Origin: Stenoxybacter acetivorans DSM 19021
GTDB lineage: Bacteria; Pseudomonadota; Gammaproteobacteria; Burkholderiales; Neisseriaceae
DNA: 64,000 nt
Reading direction: 5' to 3'
Assembly (NCBI RefSeq): GCF_000745895.1
Contig: NZ_KN050771.1
Location: 1 to 64,000, forward strand
The position numbers and the translations under genes are program-made. This document shows, piece after piece, positions 53,832 to 62,110 of this stretch. Every line of letters starts with the position of its first letter. Position 1 is the first letter of the stretch. The notes below the pieces were generated by a model, which saw only the letters and a list, made by a program, of their open reading frames with translations, was not told the origin of the DNA and did not search any database.

Positions 53832-54177
53832 AAACACCTCGATGTGTTGTTATGGTTTTAAAATGATTGAACTATTTCTGCATGTAAACACAAATTTTAA
53901 CCAAATACACAAAAGGTACTTTATGCATGGTTTCAGATGTATTTATTTTATAACTGTTTTTAATTTTTTATTCAGAAAAATAACCGTGCCGCCAAAACAA
54001 ACTGTGTGCAATGCCCAGCGAAACTAAAAAACCCGACAAAATGCCTTTTGGGGTTTACGTGTGTCATGATACATGCAAGAATGTATGCAATCAATTGTTT
54101 TGACCATTCCACTCATTTTTTAACACCTCGCCTGAAAACAATCAGGCTGCCTGAAAACCTTTTTGTGCCGCAATATT
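53832..54177. promoter_or_regulatory. mtrR-mtrC divergent control region
   Basis: This 346-base AT-rich region separates mtrC and mtrR. It holds a perfect ATACAT-N6-ATGTAT palindrome (listed separately), an AACCCgacaaaatgccttttGGGGTT imperfect hairpin near 54030, and a DUS near 54143. No ORF. Confidence 0.6.
54069..54086. promoter_or_regulatory. Candidate MtrR/TetR-type operator
   Basis: ATACATGCAAGAATGTAT is a perfect inverted repeat with a six-base spacer. It resembles the AcrR operator half-sites (TACAT...ATGTA) and lies about 90 bases before mtrR and 240 bases before mtrC. It is the most likely MtrR site. Confidence 0.55.
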
Positions 54178-54852
54178 ATGAGAAAAACCAAAGCCGAAGC
54201 CCTGCAAACCCGAGAATCCTTGCTTGATGCCGCCTTAGAAGTGTTTTATCAACGCGGCGTGGCACGGGCGAGTCTGCAAGAAATCGCCAAAACCGCCGGC
54301 ATGACCCGCGGCGCGGTGTATTGGCATTTTAAAAACAAAGAAGACATTTTTGACGCACTGTTTCAGCGGCAATTCAGCGGAACTCGTGAAAAACAACTCA
54401 ATGAAGACATCATCACAGGAACAACTGATGCTTTGACAACTTTACAACAAACCACCGCCCAAAAATTTAAGCAAATGGCTCATGACCGCGCTTATTATCA
54501 ATTTTTTCACGTCATACAACTAAACTGCGAATACACCGACGACAACCAAACCATTTCCCGGCTATTGCAAAAATACCGCCGCGAATGGCACGATCACCTG
54601 CAAACCGTTTTTCAATTGTGCTTGCAGCAAAAAAGCCTGCCACAGAACACCGACATTACTTTAGCAGCATTGTATTTTCAATCGTTAATGCTGGGCTTAA
54701 CCGATGTCTGGCTGAGTAATCCACAGCAATTTGATTTAGATGATGCGGCAGAACGTCTGATTGCCGTTGCCATTGACACATTGCGCAGCAGTCCTCATTT
54801 TGCCAAAAAACCACCGGCAGAACAGCAAAATGATTCGCCGTTAACAGCATAA
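54178..54852 (+). CDS. mtrR: TetR-family repressor MtrR
   Basis: A 224-residue regulator. The start MRKTKAEALQTRESLLDAAL matches gonococcal MtrR closely. The TetR helix-turn-helix spans about 26-50 (SLQEIAKTAGMTRGAVYWHF, then KNKEDIFDALFQRQF). The ligand-binding C-terminal helices are more divergent. It is expected to repress mtrCDE from the divergent intergenic region and release on binding hydrophobic agents. The ATG at 54178 fits the homologue start; the in-frame codon five positions upstream is disregarded. Confidence 0.92.
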   Translation: MRKTKAEALQTRESLLDAALEVFYQRGVARASLQEIAKTAGMTRGAVYWHFKNKEDIFDALFQRQFSGTREKQLNEDIITGTTDALTTLQQTTAQKFKQMAHDRAYYQFFHVIQLNCEYTDDNQTISRLLQKYRREWHDHLQTVFQLCLQQKSLPQNTDITLAALYFQSLMLGLTDVWLSNPQQFDLDDAAERLIAVAIDTLRSSPHFAKKPPAEQQNDSPLTA

Positions 54853-54945
54853 AATCGGTGCGCGGATACAGCCATTCTCAATCAAAATACCCGCCTGTAA
54901 TGATGCCGTGCCATAAAACAAACCAATTTGACCCGGCGGCAATAT
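54841..54945 (-). pseudogene. Possible remnant resembling MnmA C-terminus
   Basis: A minus-strand frame overlapping the mtrR tail reads LPPGQIGLFYGTASLQAGIL and then about 13 residues to a TAA. The PGQxxxFYxGxxxxxGxxI pattern resembles the C-terminal barrel of tRNA 2-thiouridylase MnmA. There is no start and it is only about 33 residues long. It could be a relic or a coincidence. Confidence 0.25.
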
Positions 54946-54967
54946 TTCAGGCAACCTGAAATATTGC
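54939..54967. terminator. DUS-variant hairpin between mtrR and the binding-protein gene
   Basis: GCAATATTTCAGG and CCTGAAATATTGC pair around CAA. The DUS here is a variant (AGGTTGCCTGAA). A second stem (AAAGCCGCATTATG/CATAACGCGGCTTT, 54985-55022) with a T run follows. Together they can end both convergent genes. Confidence 0.8.
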
Positions 54968-55065
54968 TGCTTGCTAAAGTAAATAAAAGCCGCATTATGC
55001 GATACACATAACGCGGCTTTTTATGCGGCTGCCTGAAAAGCCAAAGCAACCGCAAGCAATCAAAA

Positions 55066-56094
55066 TCATTCCATTACTTTAGCAGCTTCTTTCAGCAATT
55101 CATCAGACAATACAGCACCCTCTTGCTCTGCGTGTTTTTTATTGACATACAAATCCAATTTATTCACACGCGTTGGTGCAATATCACCCGCTTTTTCGCC
55201 GTTCAGAATACGCGCCACCACCTTGCCGGTTTCCATGCCCAAATCATGATAATTGATGCCCAAAGCCGCCACCGCACCGCGGGCAACAGAATCCGTATCC
55301 GCCGCAATCAAAGGAATTTTGTTTTCCACCGCAACTTTGTACATGGATTCATACGCCGAAACCACGTTGTTGTCCAAAGAGGTATAAATCAAATCCACTT
55401 TGCCTTTTAAACTGCGGGTAGCTGTGGGAACATCGGTTGTGCGCTGCGCGGGAACAGAAAACAAATCAATGCCTTGTGCTTTCAACAATTCCTTCAATTG
55501 ATCCATCACAATGGTGGAATTGATTTCACCCGGGCTGTAAACATAGCCCACGTTTTTTAAGGTTGGCACTACTTTTTTCATCAAATCAATCTGCGGCTGC
55601 AAGGGCAATTCATCGGAAATGCCGGTTACATTGGTGCCGGACGGCTCCCAGCTACTCACCAATTTTGCCGCCACCGGGTCGGTAATCGCCGAAAATACCA
55701 CCGGAATATTTTTGGTTGCCGCCACCACGGATTGTGCGGAAGGCGTGGCAATCGCCACAATCACATCGGGATTGTCGCCGACAAATTTTTTGGCAATTTG
55801 CCCCGCAGTTGCCGTGTTGCCTTGTGCGCTTTGAAAGTCGATTTGCAGGTTTTCGCCTTCTTTAAAGCCTTCTGCCGCCAATTCATCAATCACGCCTTGG
55901 CGCACAGCATCTAATGCCGGATGCTCCACAATGGCGGTAATCGCTACTTTTTTCATGACAGCAGGCGCAGCAACAGGCGCACTGCTTGCACCGGAGGCGG
56001 CGGGTGTGCTGCTTTCTTGTCCTGCCGGGGAACACGCCGCCAAAATGGCAGACATTGCGCCGAGGGTAAATACTGACTTAAGACTTGAGTTCAT
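55066..56094 (-). CDS. ABC transporter substrate-binding lipoprotein (TrpX-like)
   Basis: A 342-residue lipoprotein (lipobox ILAAC, Cys21) with an Ala/Ser-rich linker and then an ABC_sub_bind (PF04392) fold: VAITAIVEHPALDAVRQGVI, IATPSAQSVVAATKNIPVVF, VTGISDELPLQPQIDLMKKV, and ALGINYHDLGMETGKVVARI. This class includes tryptophan/tyrosine-binding TrpX. No permease or ATPase gene is adjacent, so its membrane partners must be encoded elsewhere. The miniature repeat element (copy B) sits 60 bases upstream, in the promoter region. Confidence 0.87.
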   Translation of the reverse strand: MNSSLKSVFTLGAMSAILAACSPAGQESSTPAASGASSAPVAAPAVMKKVAITAIVEHPALDAVRQGVIDELAAEGFKEGENLQIDFQSAQGNTATAGQIAKKFVGDNPDVIVAIATPSAQSVVAATKNIPVVFSAITDPVAAKLVSSWEPSGTNVTGISDELPLQPQIDLMKKVVPTLKNVGYVYSPGEINSTIVMDQLKELLKAQGIDLFSVPAQRTTDVPTATRSLKGKVDLIYTSLDNNVVSAYESMYKVAVENKIPLIAADTDSVARGAVAALGINYHDLGMETGKVVARILNGEKAGDIAPTRVNKLDLYVNKKHAEQEGAVLSDELLKEAAKVME

Positions 56095-56153
56095 GCTGTG
56101 TGTCCTCTTTAAGAGTGAAATACGGTTGGCAAAATCAGTTTGACTACAATTTT

Positions 56154-56298
56154 ATTGCACCCCCCCAATTAAATATTATGTCAGATTGTGAGGCGATTTT
56201 TGCGTCAGGTCAGGTGCGAAGAAGGAAAATAGGCGTCTATTTGACCGATTTGCAACGACGCATGACGCAAAAACGCAATATTTAATTTGGGGTGCAAT
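56154..56298. mobile_element. Miniature inverted-repeat element, copy B
   Basis: An element of about 145 bases. The ends TTGCACCCCCCCAATTAAATATT and AATATTTAATTTGGGGTGCAA are complementary apart from a short C/A tract, and each is flanked by TA. An inner pair GCGATTTTTGCGTCA (56185-56199) and TGACGCAAAAACGC extends the stem, and AAATAG-GCGT-CTATTT (56227-56242) forms the apex. It is related to copy A at 30949. It contains no ORF and lies in the upstream region of the substrate-binding lipoprotein gene. Confidence 0.65.
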
Positions 56299-56359
56299 AT
56301 GTTTATAGTACAAAAAACTTTTCAGGCAGCCTGAGACAAGTAAACCACAGCACAGTAAA

Positions 56360-56608
56360 CTACTGTGCCGTCTTGCCTGATCCGGTTAAATCATCAATTT
56401 GCTGATGCTGCGATGCCATTTTTTGCTGCGCTTCATTCAGCTGTTTTTCCATTTGTTGTTTTTGCCGCACAGCTCTTTGAGCGGAATCTGCTTCCATTTT
56501 AGCCACGCCCGCCGAAGTCGCGGCGGTTTCCACGCCGCAAGCAGATAAAAACAGCAAAGCCGCAAATACACCCACCGTTTTGGTTGCCTGAACCAGAATA
56601 TTCATCAT
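56360..56608 (-). CDS. Small coiled-coil lipoprotein, unknown function
   Basis: An 82-residue predicted lipoprotein: lipobox FLSAC (Cys24), then a helical, Gln- and Lys-rich segment (VAKMEADSAQRAVRQKQQME, LNEAQQKMASQHQQ) likely to form a coiled coil, and a short Gly/Ser end. The length and layout recall Lpp-like or adaptor lipoproteins, but no family is recognised. AAGAGA precedes the first of two adjacent ATGs. It is separated by about 60 bases from apaG upstream on the same strand. Confidence 0.7.
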   Translation of the reverse strand: MMNILVQATKTVGVFAALLFLSACGVETAATSAGVAKMEADSAQRAVRQKQQMEKQLNEAQQKMASQHQQIDDLTGSGKTAQ

Positions 56609-56671
56609 GATGCAATCTCTTTAAAAAGTAATAAAACCAAGCGCATTGTCTGCGCCGTCATTATTCAGCGG

Positions 56672-57037
56672 TTACTGCAAAACCCTTGGTGTACGCAATT
56701 CAAAAGGCGGAATTTCTGCCCAAAAGCGTTCGCCTTTAAAGGTTTCAAACTCATATTTGCCGCTCATTTTTCCCCAAGGCGCGTTTAGGCGAACACCGCT
56801 GGTATAGCGAAATGTTCCGCTCGGCTGCAAGGTGGGCTGTTCACCCACCACGCCCACACCGCCCGCGCTTTCGTGTTTGCCCAAAGCATCGGTGATTTCC
56901 CAATAGCGATTGCGCAATGTTACCGGTTCACCGTCATTATTGGTGATGCGAATGTGATACGCAAATGCGTAGTAATCGCGGATTAAGTCGCTGTGCTGGG
57001 GTAAAAATTCGGTTTCTACTTGAATATCAATGTCCAT
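56672..57037 (-). CDS. apaG: ApaG protein
   Basis: A 121-residue ApaG/DUF525 protein with an immunoglobulin-like beta fold: QVETEFLPQHSDLIRDYYAF, HIRITNNDGEPVTLRNRYWE, GEQPTLQPSGTFRYTSGVRL and MSGKYEFET. It is annotated in some genomes as Co2+/Mg2+ efflux-related from the Salmonella corD phenotype; the biochemical role is not clear. The length equals the family norm (about 125). It follows pgpA on the same strand with about 70 bases between. Confidence 0.92.
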   Translation of the reverse strand: MDIDIQVETEFLPQHSDLIRDYYAFAYHIRITNNDGEPVTLRNRYWEITDALGKHESAGGVGVVGEQPTLQPSGTFRYTSGVRLNAPWGKMSGKYEFETFKGERFWAEIPPFELRTPRVLQ

Positions 57038-57106
57038 AATTTAAACCAATATTTTTCTTAAAGTTGTGCTAAAGGCTGCCTGAAAAGCAGACGATTTTGT
57101 ATATTA

Positions 57107-57637
57107 TCAAGCGAATGCGCCCGAGAACAAGTATAAAACCAATAAACTGAATGCTGCGGCAATCCAATCATCTAACATAATGCCAAAACCGCCGTGAACA
57201 CGCGCATCAAACCAACGAATCGGCCAAGGTTTCACTGCATCAAAAAAACGAAACAGCAAAAATGCCGCCAACCACCACAGCCAATCAAAAGGAATAAACA
57301 TTAAGATTAAAAACATGGCAGCGATTTCGTCCCAAACAATGCCGCCATAATCTTGTCTGCCCAGCATTTTCTCGGTATAGCCGCAAATGGGAATACCCAC
57401 CGCACACAGTAGCAGCGCGATCAACACATTCAGCATAAACGGAAAATGACATTGCCACACCAGCCATGCCAAGGGCAGCGCGGGCAGTGTGCCGAAGGTA
57501 CCGGGGGCTTTGGGTGCCAGCCCTGTGCCAAAACCAAAGCCCAAAAAACAAATCGGATTTCGGCACAGCCAACGCCAAGTCGGGGTAATCGGTGGTGTAT
57601 TAAACAAAATGGTCAAATCCTTGTGGCTGAAACGCAA
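57107..57637 (-). CDS. pgpA: Phosphatidylglycerophosphatase A
   Basis: A 176-residue inner-membrane phosphatase that forms phosphatidylglycerol. PgpA signatures: FGFGTGLAPKAPGTFGTLPA near 34, GGIVWDEIAAMFLILMFIP near 98 and RFFDAVKPWPIRWFD near 132, with several hydrophobic helices. The ATG at 57637 lies 38 bases inside the thiL 3' end, the overlap known for thiL-pgpA operons; a shorter start is not obvious. Confidence 0.9.
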   Translation of the reverse strand: MRFSHKDLTILFNTPPITPTWRWLCRNPICFLGFGFGTGLAPKAPGTFGTLPALPLAWLVWQCHFPFMLNVLIALLLCAVGIPICGYTEKMLGRQDYGGIVWDEIAAMFLILMFIPFDWLWWLAAFLLFRFFDAVKPWPIRWFDARVHGGFGIMLDDWIAAAFSLLVLYLFSGAFA

Positions 57638-58583
57638 TTATTTGTTTTTGCTCATTTTCAAGCATCAATGACGGCTCGGAAACCTTGGAAACCAGTGTAC
57701 CGATGCGGCAGACAGCCGTTTCACTCAACGCCGCCGCTGCCGACACCGCCGCCCGTTTGGTCGGCGAAGCGGTAAACACCAGCTCATAATCGTCGCCGCC
57801 GTTCAAACAAAACCGTTCAAACAATGCCGTGCTGTTTTTTTGCTGCACCATCCATTGCTTCAAAGCAGGCAAAAGCGGTACTTGGGCTGCCTGAATCACC
57901 GCACCAAGCTGCGATGCACGCAATAAATGCTGTAAGTCTTGCGCCAAGCCATCGGAAATATCCTGTGCCGCCGAAGCGATATGGAGTAATCGCTGCCCCA
58001 AAGCCACGCGCGGTGTCGGGCGCAGCAGGCGATGTTCACATTCGGCAAACAGGTTTTCAGGCAGCCGAACATCGCCCAGCAAATGTGCCAGCGCGGCGGC
58101 GGCTGAACCGATTTCTCCCGATACCCACACATCATCGCCCGCTTGTGCACCGCTGCGGCGCAATGCTTGTCCGCTCGGTGTTTCACCCATAATGGTGATG
58201 TTAAATACCCAATCGCCGCGCACGGTGTCGCCGCCAATCAAACTCACGCCGTATGCCGCCGCCATTGCAAACAAATCAGCGAAGAAAGCATTTAACCACG
58301 CCTCGTCCAAAACAGGCAACGCCATGCTTAAAGTAAACCAGCGCGGCACTGCGCCCATTGCCGCCATATCCGACAAATTCACTGCCAGTACTTTGTGCGC
58401 CAAATCCTGCGGCAACACATCGGCAAAAAAATGCCTGCCCGCAAGCAGCATATCACTGCTTACGTGTAAGTCATGCCCTGCTGTCGGCTGAATAATCGCC
58501 GCATCATCGCCCACGCCCAATAATACCTGATTGGGATACGATTGCGCCGATAAGTAGCGGCGGATAAATTCAAATTCTTTCAC
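57600..58583 (-). CDS. thiL: Thiamine-monophosphate kinase
   Basis: A 327-residue ATP-dependent kinase forming thiamine diphosphate. PurM-like fold motifs are GVGDDAAII at 24-31, HVSSDMLLAGRHF near 36, VNLSDMAAMGAVPRWFTL near 68, GGDTVRGDWVFNI near 116, ISDGLAQDL near 209 and GGDDYELVFTA near 258. The length is typical. First gene of thiL-pgpA, facing the same way as typA but separated from it by a terminator-bearing gap. Confidence 0.93.
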   Translation of the reverse strand: MKEFEFIRRYLSAQSYPNQVLLGVGDDAAIIQPTAGHDLHVSSDMLLAGRHFFADVLPQDLAHKVLAVNLSDMAAMGAVPRWFTLSMALPVLDEAWLNAFFADLFAMAAAYGVSLIGGDTVRGDWVFNITIMGETPSGQALRRSGAQAGDDVWVSGEIGSAAAALAHLLGDVRLPENLFAECEHRLLRPTPRVALGQRLLHIASAAQDISDGLAQDLQHLLRASQLGAVIQAAQVPLLPALKQWMVQQKNSTALFERFCLNGGDDYELVFTASPTKRAAVSAAAALSETAVCRIGTLVSKVSEPSLMLENEQKQIIAFQPQGFDHFV

Positions 58584-58755
58584 AAAATACCCTGAAATGA
58601 CACTTCAAATAAAATAATTTGGTCAGTCTCTTAACTGATGTGCCTGTTAACAATATTGACAGCCAATATCGATGTTTTCAGGCAGCCTGAACAATGGCGC
58701 ACTGCCAACGAAAGAGTGTAACGGAAAAATCGGTATTCAGCAGCTTGCGGCAGTT

Positions 58756-58786
58756 AAAAAAAGACCCTGCGCAAATGGCAGAGTCT
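58756..58786 (-). terminator. Terminator of typA
   Basis: On the minus strand AGACTCTGC and GCGCAGGGTCT pair (one wobble or mismatch) and are followed by seven T, 22 bases after the typA stop. Confidence 0.8.
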
Positions 58787-58807
58787 GATGTTATTTGAAT
58801 AAGGTGT

Positions 58808-60622
58808 TTACTCAATTTTTTTAAAGTGCTTGCGCCGTTCTTGTTCACTCAAATAACGTTTGCGCAAACGAATGGATTGCGGCGTAATTTCCACCAATTC
58901 ATCGTCGTCGATAAATTCCACGGCACTTTCCAAAGTGAGCTTAATCGGCGTGGTGAGGCGCACAGCTTCATCTGTGCCGGAAGCGCGGACGTTGGTGAGT
59001 TTTTTGCCCTTGAGTGGGTTTACCACCAAATCATTGTCGCGGCTGTGAATACCGATAATCATGCCTTCGTAAATTTTATCACCGGGCGACACAAACATGC
59101 GGCCGCGGTCTTCCAAATTCCACAAAGCATAAGCCACCGCTTCGCCGTTTTCCTGAGACACCAAAACGCCGTTGTGGCGGCCGGGCATATCGGGTTTAAC
59201 CGGCGCGTAATCGTCAAAAACGTGGCTCATCAAACCCACGCCTCGGGTTAAGGTCATGAATTCACCTTGAAAACCAATCAAGCCGCGGGCGGGAATGTGG
59301 TATTCCAAACGGGTGCGGCCGTTGCCGTCGCTTTCCATGTTGGTGAGCTCTCCTCGGCGGCGTCCCAATTCTTCCATGACAGCGCCTTGGGTATTGTCTT
59401 CCACATCAACCGTGAGGTTTTCATACGGTTCACATTTTTGCCCATTAATGTCGCGATAGACCACGCGCGGCTTACCCACCGCCAACTCATAGCCCTCGCG
59501 GCGCATGTTTTCCAGCAAAATGGTTAAATGCAGTTCGCCGCGCCCGGACACACGAAAAACATCTGCATCAGCAGTATCTTCCACGCGCAGCGCAACATTG
59601 GTCAGCAATTCTTTTTGTAAACGCTCACGCACTTGGCGGCTGGTAACAAATTTGCCTTCAGTGCCTGCCAAAGGGCTGGTATTCACCATAAAATCCATAG
59701 TAAGCGTGGGTTCATCTACGCTGACCATAGGCAAACCTTGCGGGTTGTCTCTGTCGCAAATGGTGATGCCGATGCCGATGTCGTCAATGCCCGAAATAAT
59801 CACAATGTCGCCGGCGAGTGCTTCTTCCAGCGGGATACGATCCAAGCCTTGAAAACCGAGCAATTGATTGATGCGTCCTTGTGCCACTTGTTTTTCGTGG
59901 TTCATTACTGCCACCACTTGACCCGGTTTGATGCGGCCGTTGAGAATACGGCCAACCCCCAAGCGGCCTGTGTAGCTGTCGTAATCCAATTGTGAAATTT
60001 GCAGCTGCAAAGAGGCATCGGCACTGCCTGACGGCTCAGGAGTGTATTTTAAAATGGTTTCAAACAGCACGCGCATATCGGTGTTGTCGTCATCTTGTGC
60101 GAGTTTGGCATAGCCCGAGAGCGCGGAGGCATACACAATCGGAAAATCCAACTGCGCATCGCTTGCACCCAGTTTATCAAACAATTCAAACGTTTGATCG
60201 ATTACCCAATCGGCGCGTGCGCTGGGCTTATCAATTTTATTGATGACCACAATCGGTTTTAAACCCAGCCCCAACGCTTTTTTGGTAACAAAACGGGTTT
60301 GCGGCATCGGACCTTCCTGCGCGTCCACCAGCAATAATACGCAATCGACCATACCCAATACGCGCTCCACTTCACCGCCGAAATCGGCGTGTCCCGGCGT
60401 ATCCACGATATTGATGTGGTAACCTTCGTACTCAATAGCGGTGTTTTTGGCAAGAATGGTGATGCCGCGTTCTTTTTCTAAGTCGTTGCTGTCCATGACG
60501 CGCTCATCAACGTGCTGATTGGCGCGGAACGTGCCGGATTGGCGCAGCAACTGGTCTACCAGCGTGGTTTTGCCGTGATCGACGTGGGCGATGATGGCGA
60601 TATTGCGTATGGGTTTGCTCAT
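58808..60622 (-). CDS. typA: Ribosome-associated GTPase TypA/BipA
   Basis: A 604-residue translational GTPase: G1 AHVDHGKT at 12-19, switch region [11 protein letters not shown]3 [14 protein letters not shown] near 72, and G4 NKID near 126. EF-G-like domains follow, with the BipA-specific C-terminus ([20 protein letters not shown], then [19 protein letters not shown]). It binds the ribosome and supports growth under cold or stress. The stop is TGA-less (TAA region) and the length is usual. Divergent from trxB. Confidence 0.95.
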   Translation of the reverse strand: MSKPIRNIAIIAHVDHGKTTLVDQLLRQSGTFRANQHVDERVMDSNDLEKERGITILAKNTAIEYEGYHINIVDTPGHADFGGEVERVLGMVDCVLLLVDAQEGPMPQTRFVTKKALGLGLKPIVVINKIDKPSARADWVIDQTFELFDKLGASDAQLDFPIVYASALSGYAKLAQDDDNTDMRVLFETILKYTPEPSGSADASLQLQISQLDYDSYTGRLGVGRILNGRIKPGQVVAVMNHEKQVAQGRINQLLGFQGLDRIPLEEALAGDIVIISGIDDIGIGITICDRDNPQGLPMVSVDEPTLTMDFMVNTSPLAGTEGKFVTSRQVRERLQKELLTNVALRVEDTADADVFRVSGRGELHLTILLENMRREGYELAVGKPRVVYRDINGQKCEPYENLTVDVEDNTQGAVMEELGRRRGELTNMESDGNGRTRLEYHIPARGLIGFQGEFMTLTRGVGLMSHVFDDYAPVKPDMPGRHNGVLVSQENGEAVAYALWNLEDRGRMFVSPGDKIYEGMIIGIHSRDNDLVVNPLKGKKLTNVRASGTDEAVRLTTPIKLTLESAVEFIDDDELVEITPQSIRLRKRYLSEQERRKHFKKIE

Positions 60623-60873
60623 GAGAATGTGTGGGTATTTAATGATAATAACCGTTCATTATAGCACTTCAGGCAGCCTTATCTGTTAACCTTGAAAATA
60701 ATTACCTTTGAAAATAACCGCTCTTAATATTATTTTTTAATAATGGTGTTTGCTAATTTTTATTGTTAAATTTTCAGCATTTGTCTGTTTTCAATTTAAA
60801 ATGACAAACTTTACTGAAATATCGCGCTGAAAAAACACATACAACACGACGCAATCAGCCATTGCGCAATTAA

Positions 60874-61911
<1,038 letters not shown>

Positions 61912-62063
61912 AAAATAATTCATGTAAATCAATCTCGCGGTAAACAGCGTGGCGGTTTATTTTTTGAACACGTTTACGGATAAATGTACGAATAAGTGGT
62001 GGATTGCCGTGCCGCAATGGCGCAAAATATCTCTTTTTTGATTCTATTGGTTCTATCAGCAAC

Positions 62064-62086
62064 AAGGCAGATAATTAATCTGCCTT
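62064..62086 (+). terminator. Hairpin after trxB
   Basis: AAGGCAGAT and ATCTGCCTT pair around AATTA, about 150 bases after the trxB stop and before the peptidase gene. There is only a weak T run. Confidence 0.5.
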
Positions 62087-62110
62087 ATTGCTTTTCAGGC
62101 AGCCTGAAAT

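Noticed and set aside
57107-57637. Annotation error from the 38-base pgpA-thiL overlap
   Set aside because: Overlap of these two genes is common, and both ends align with family lengths.
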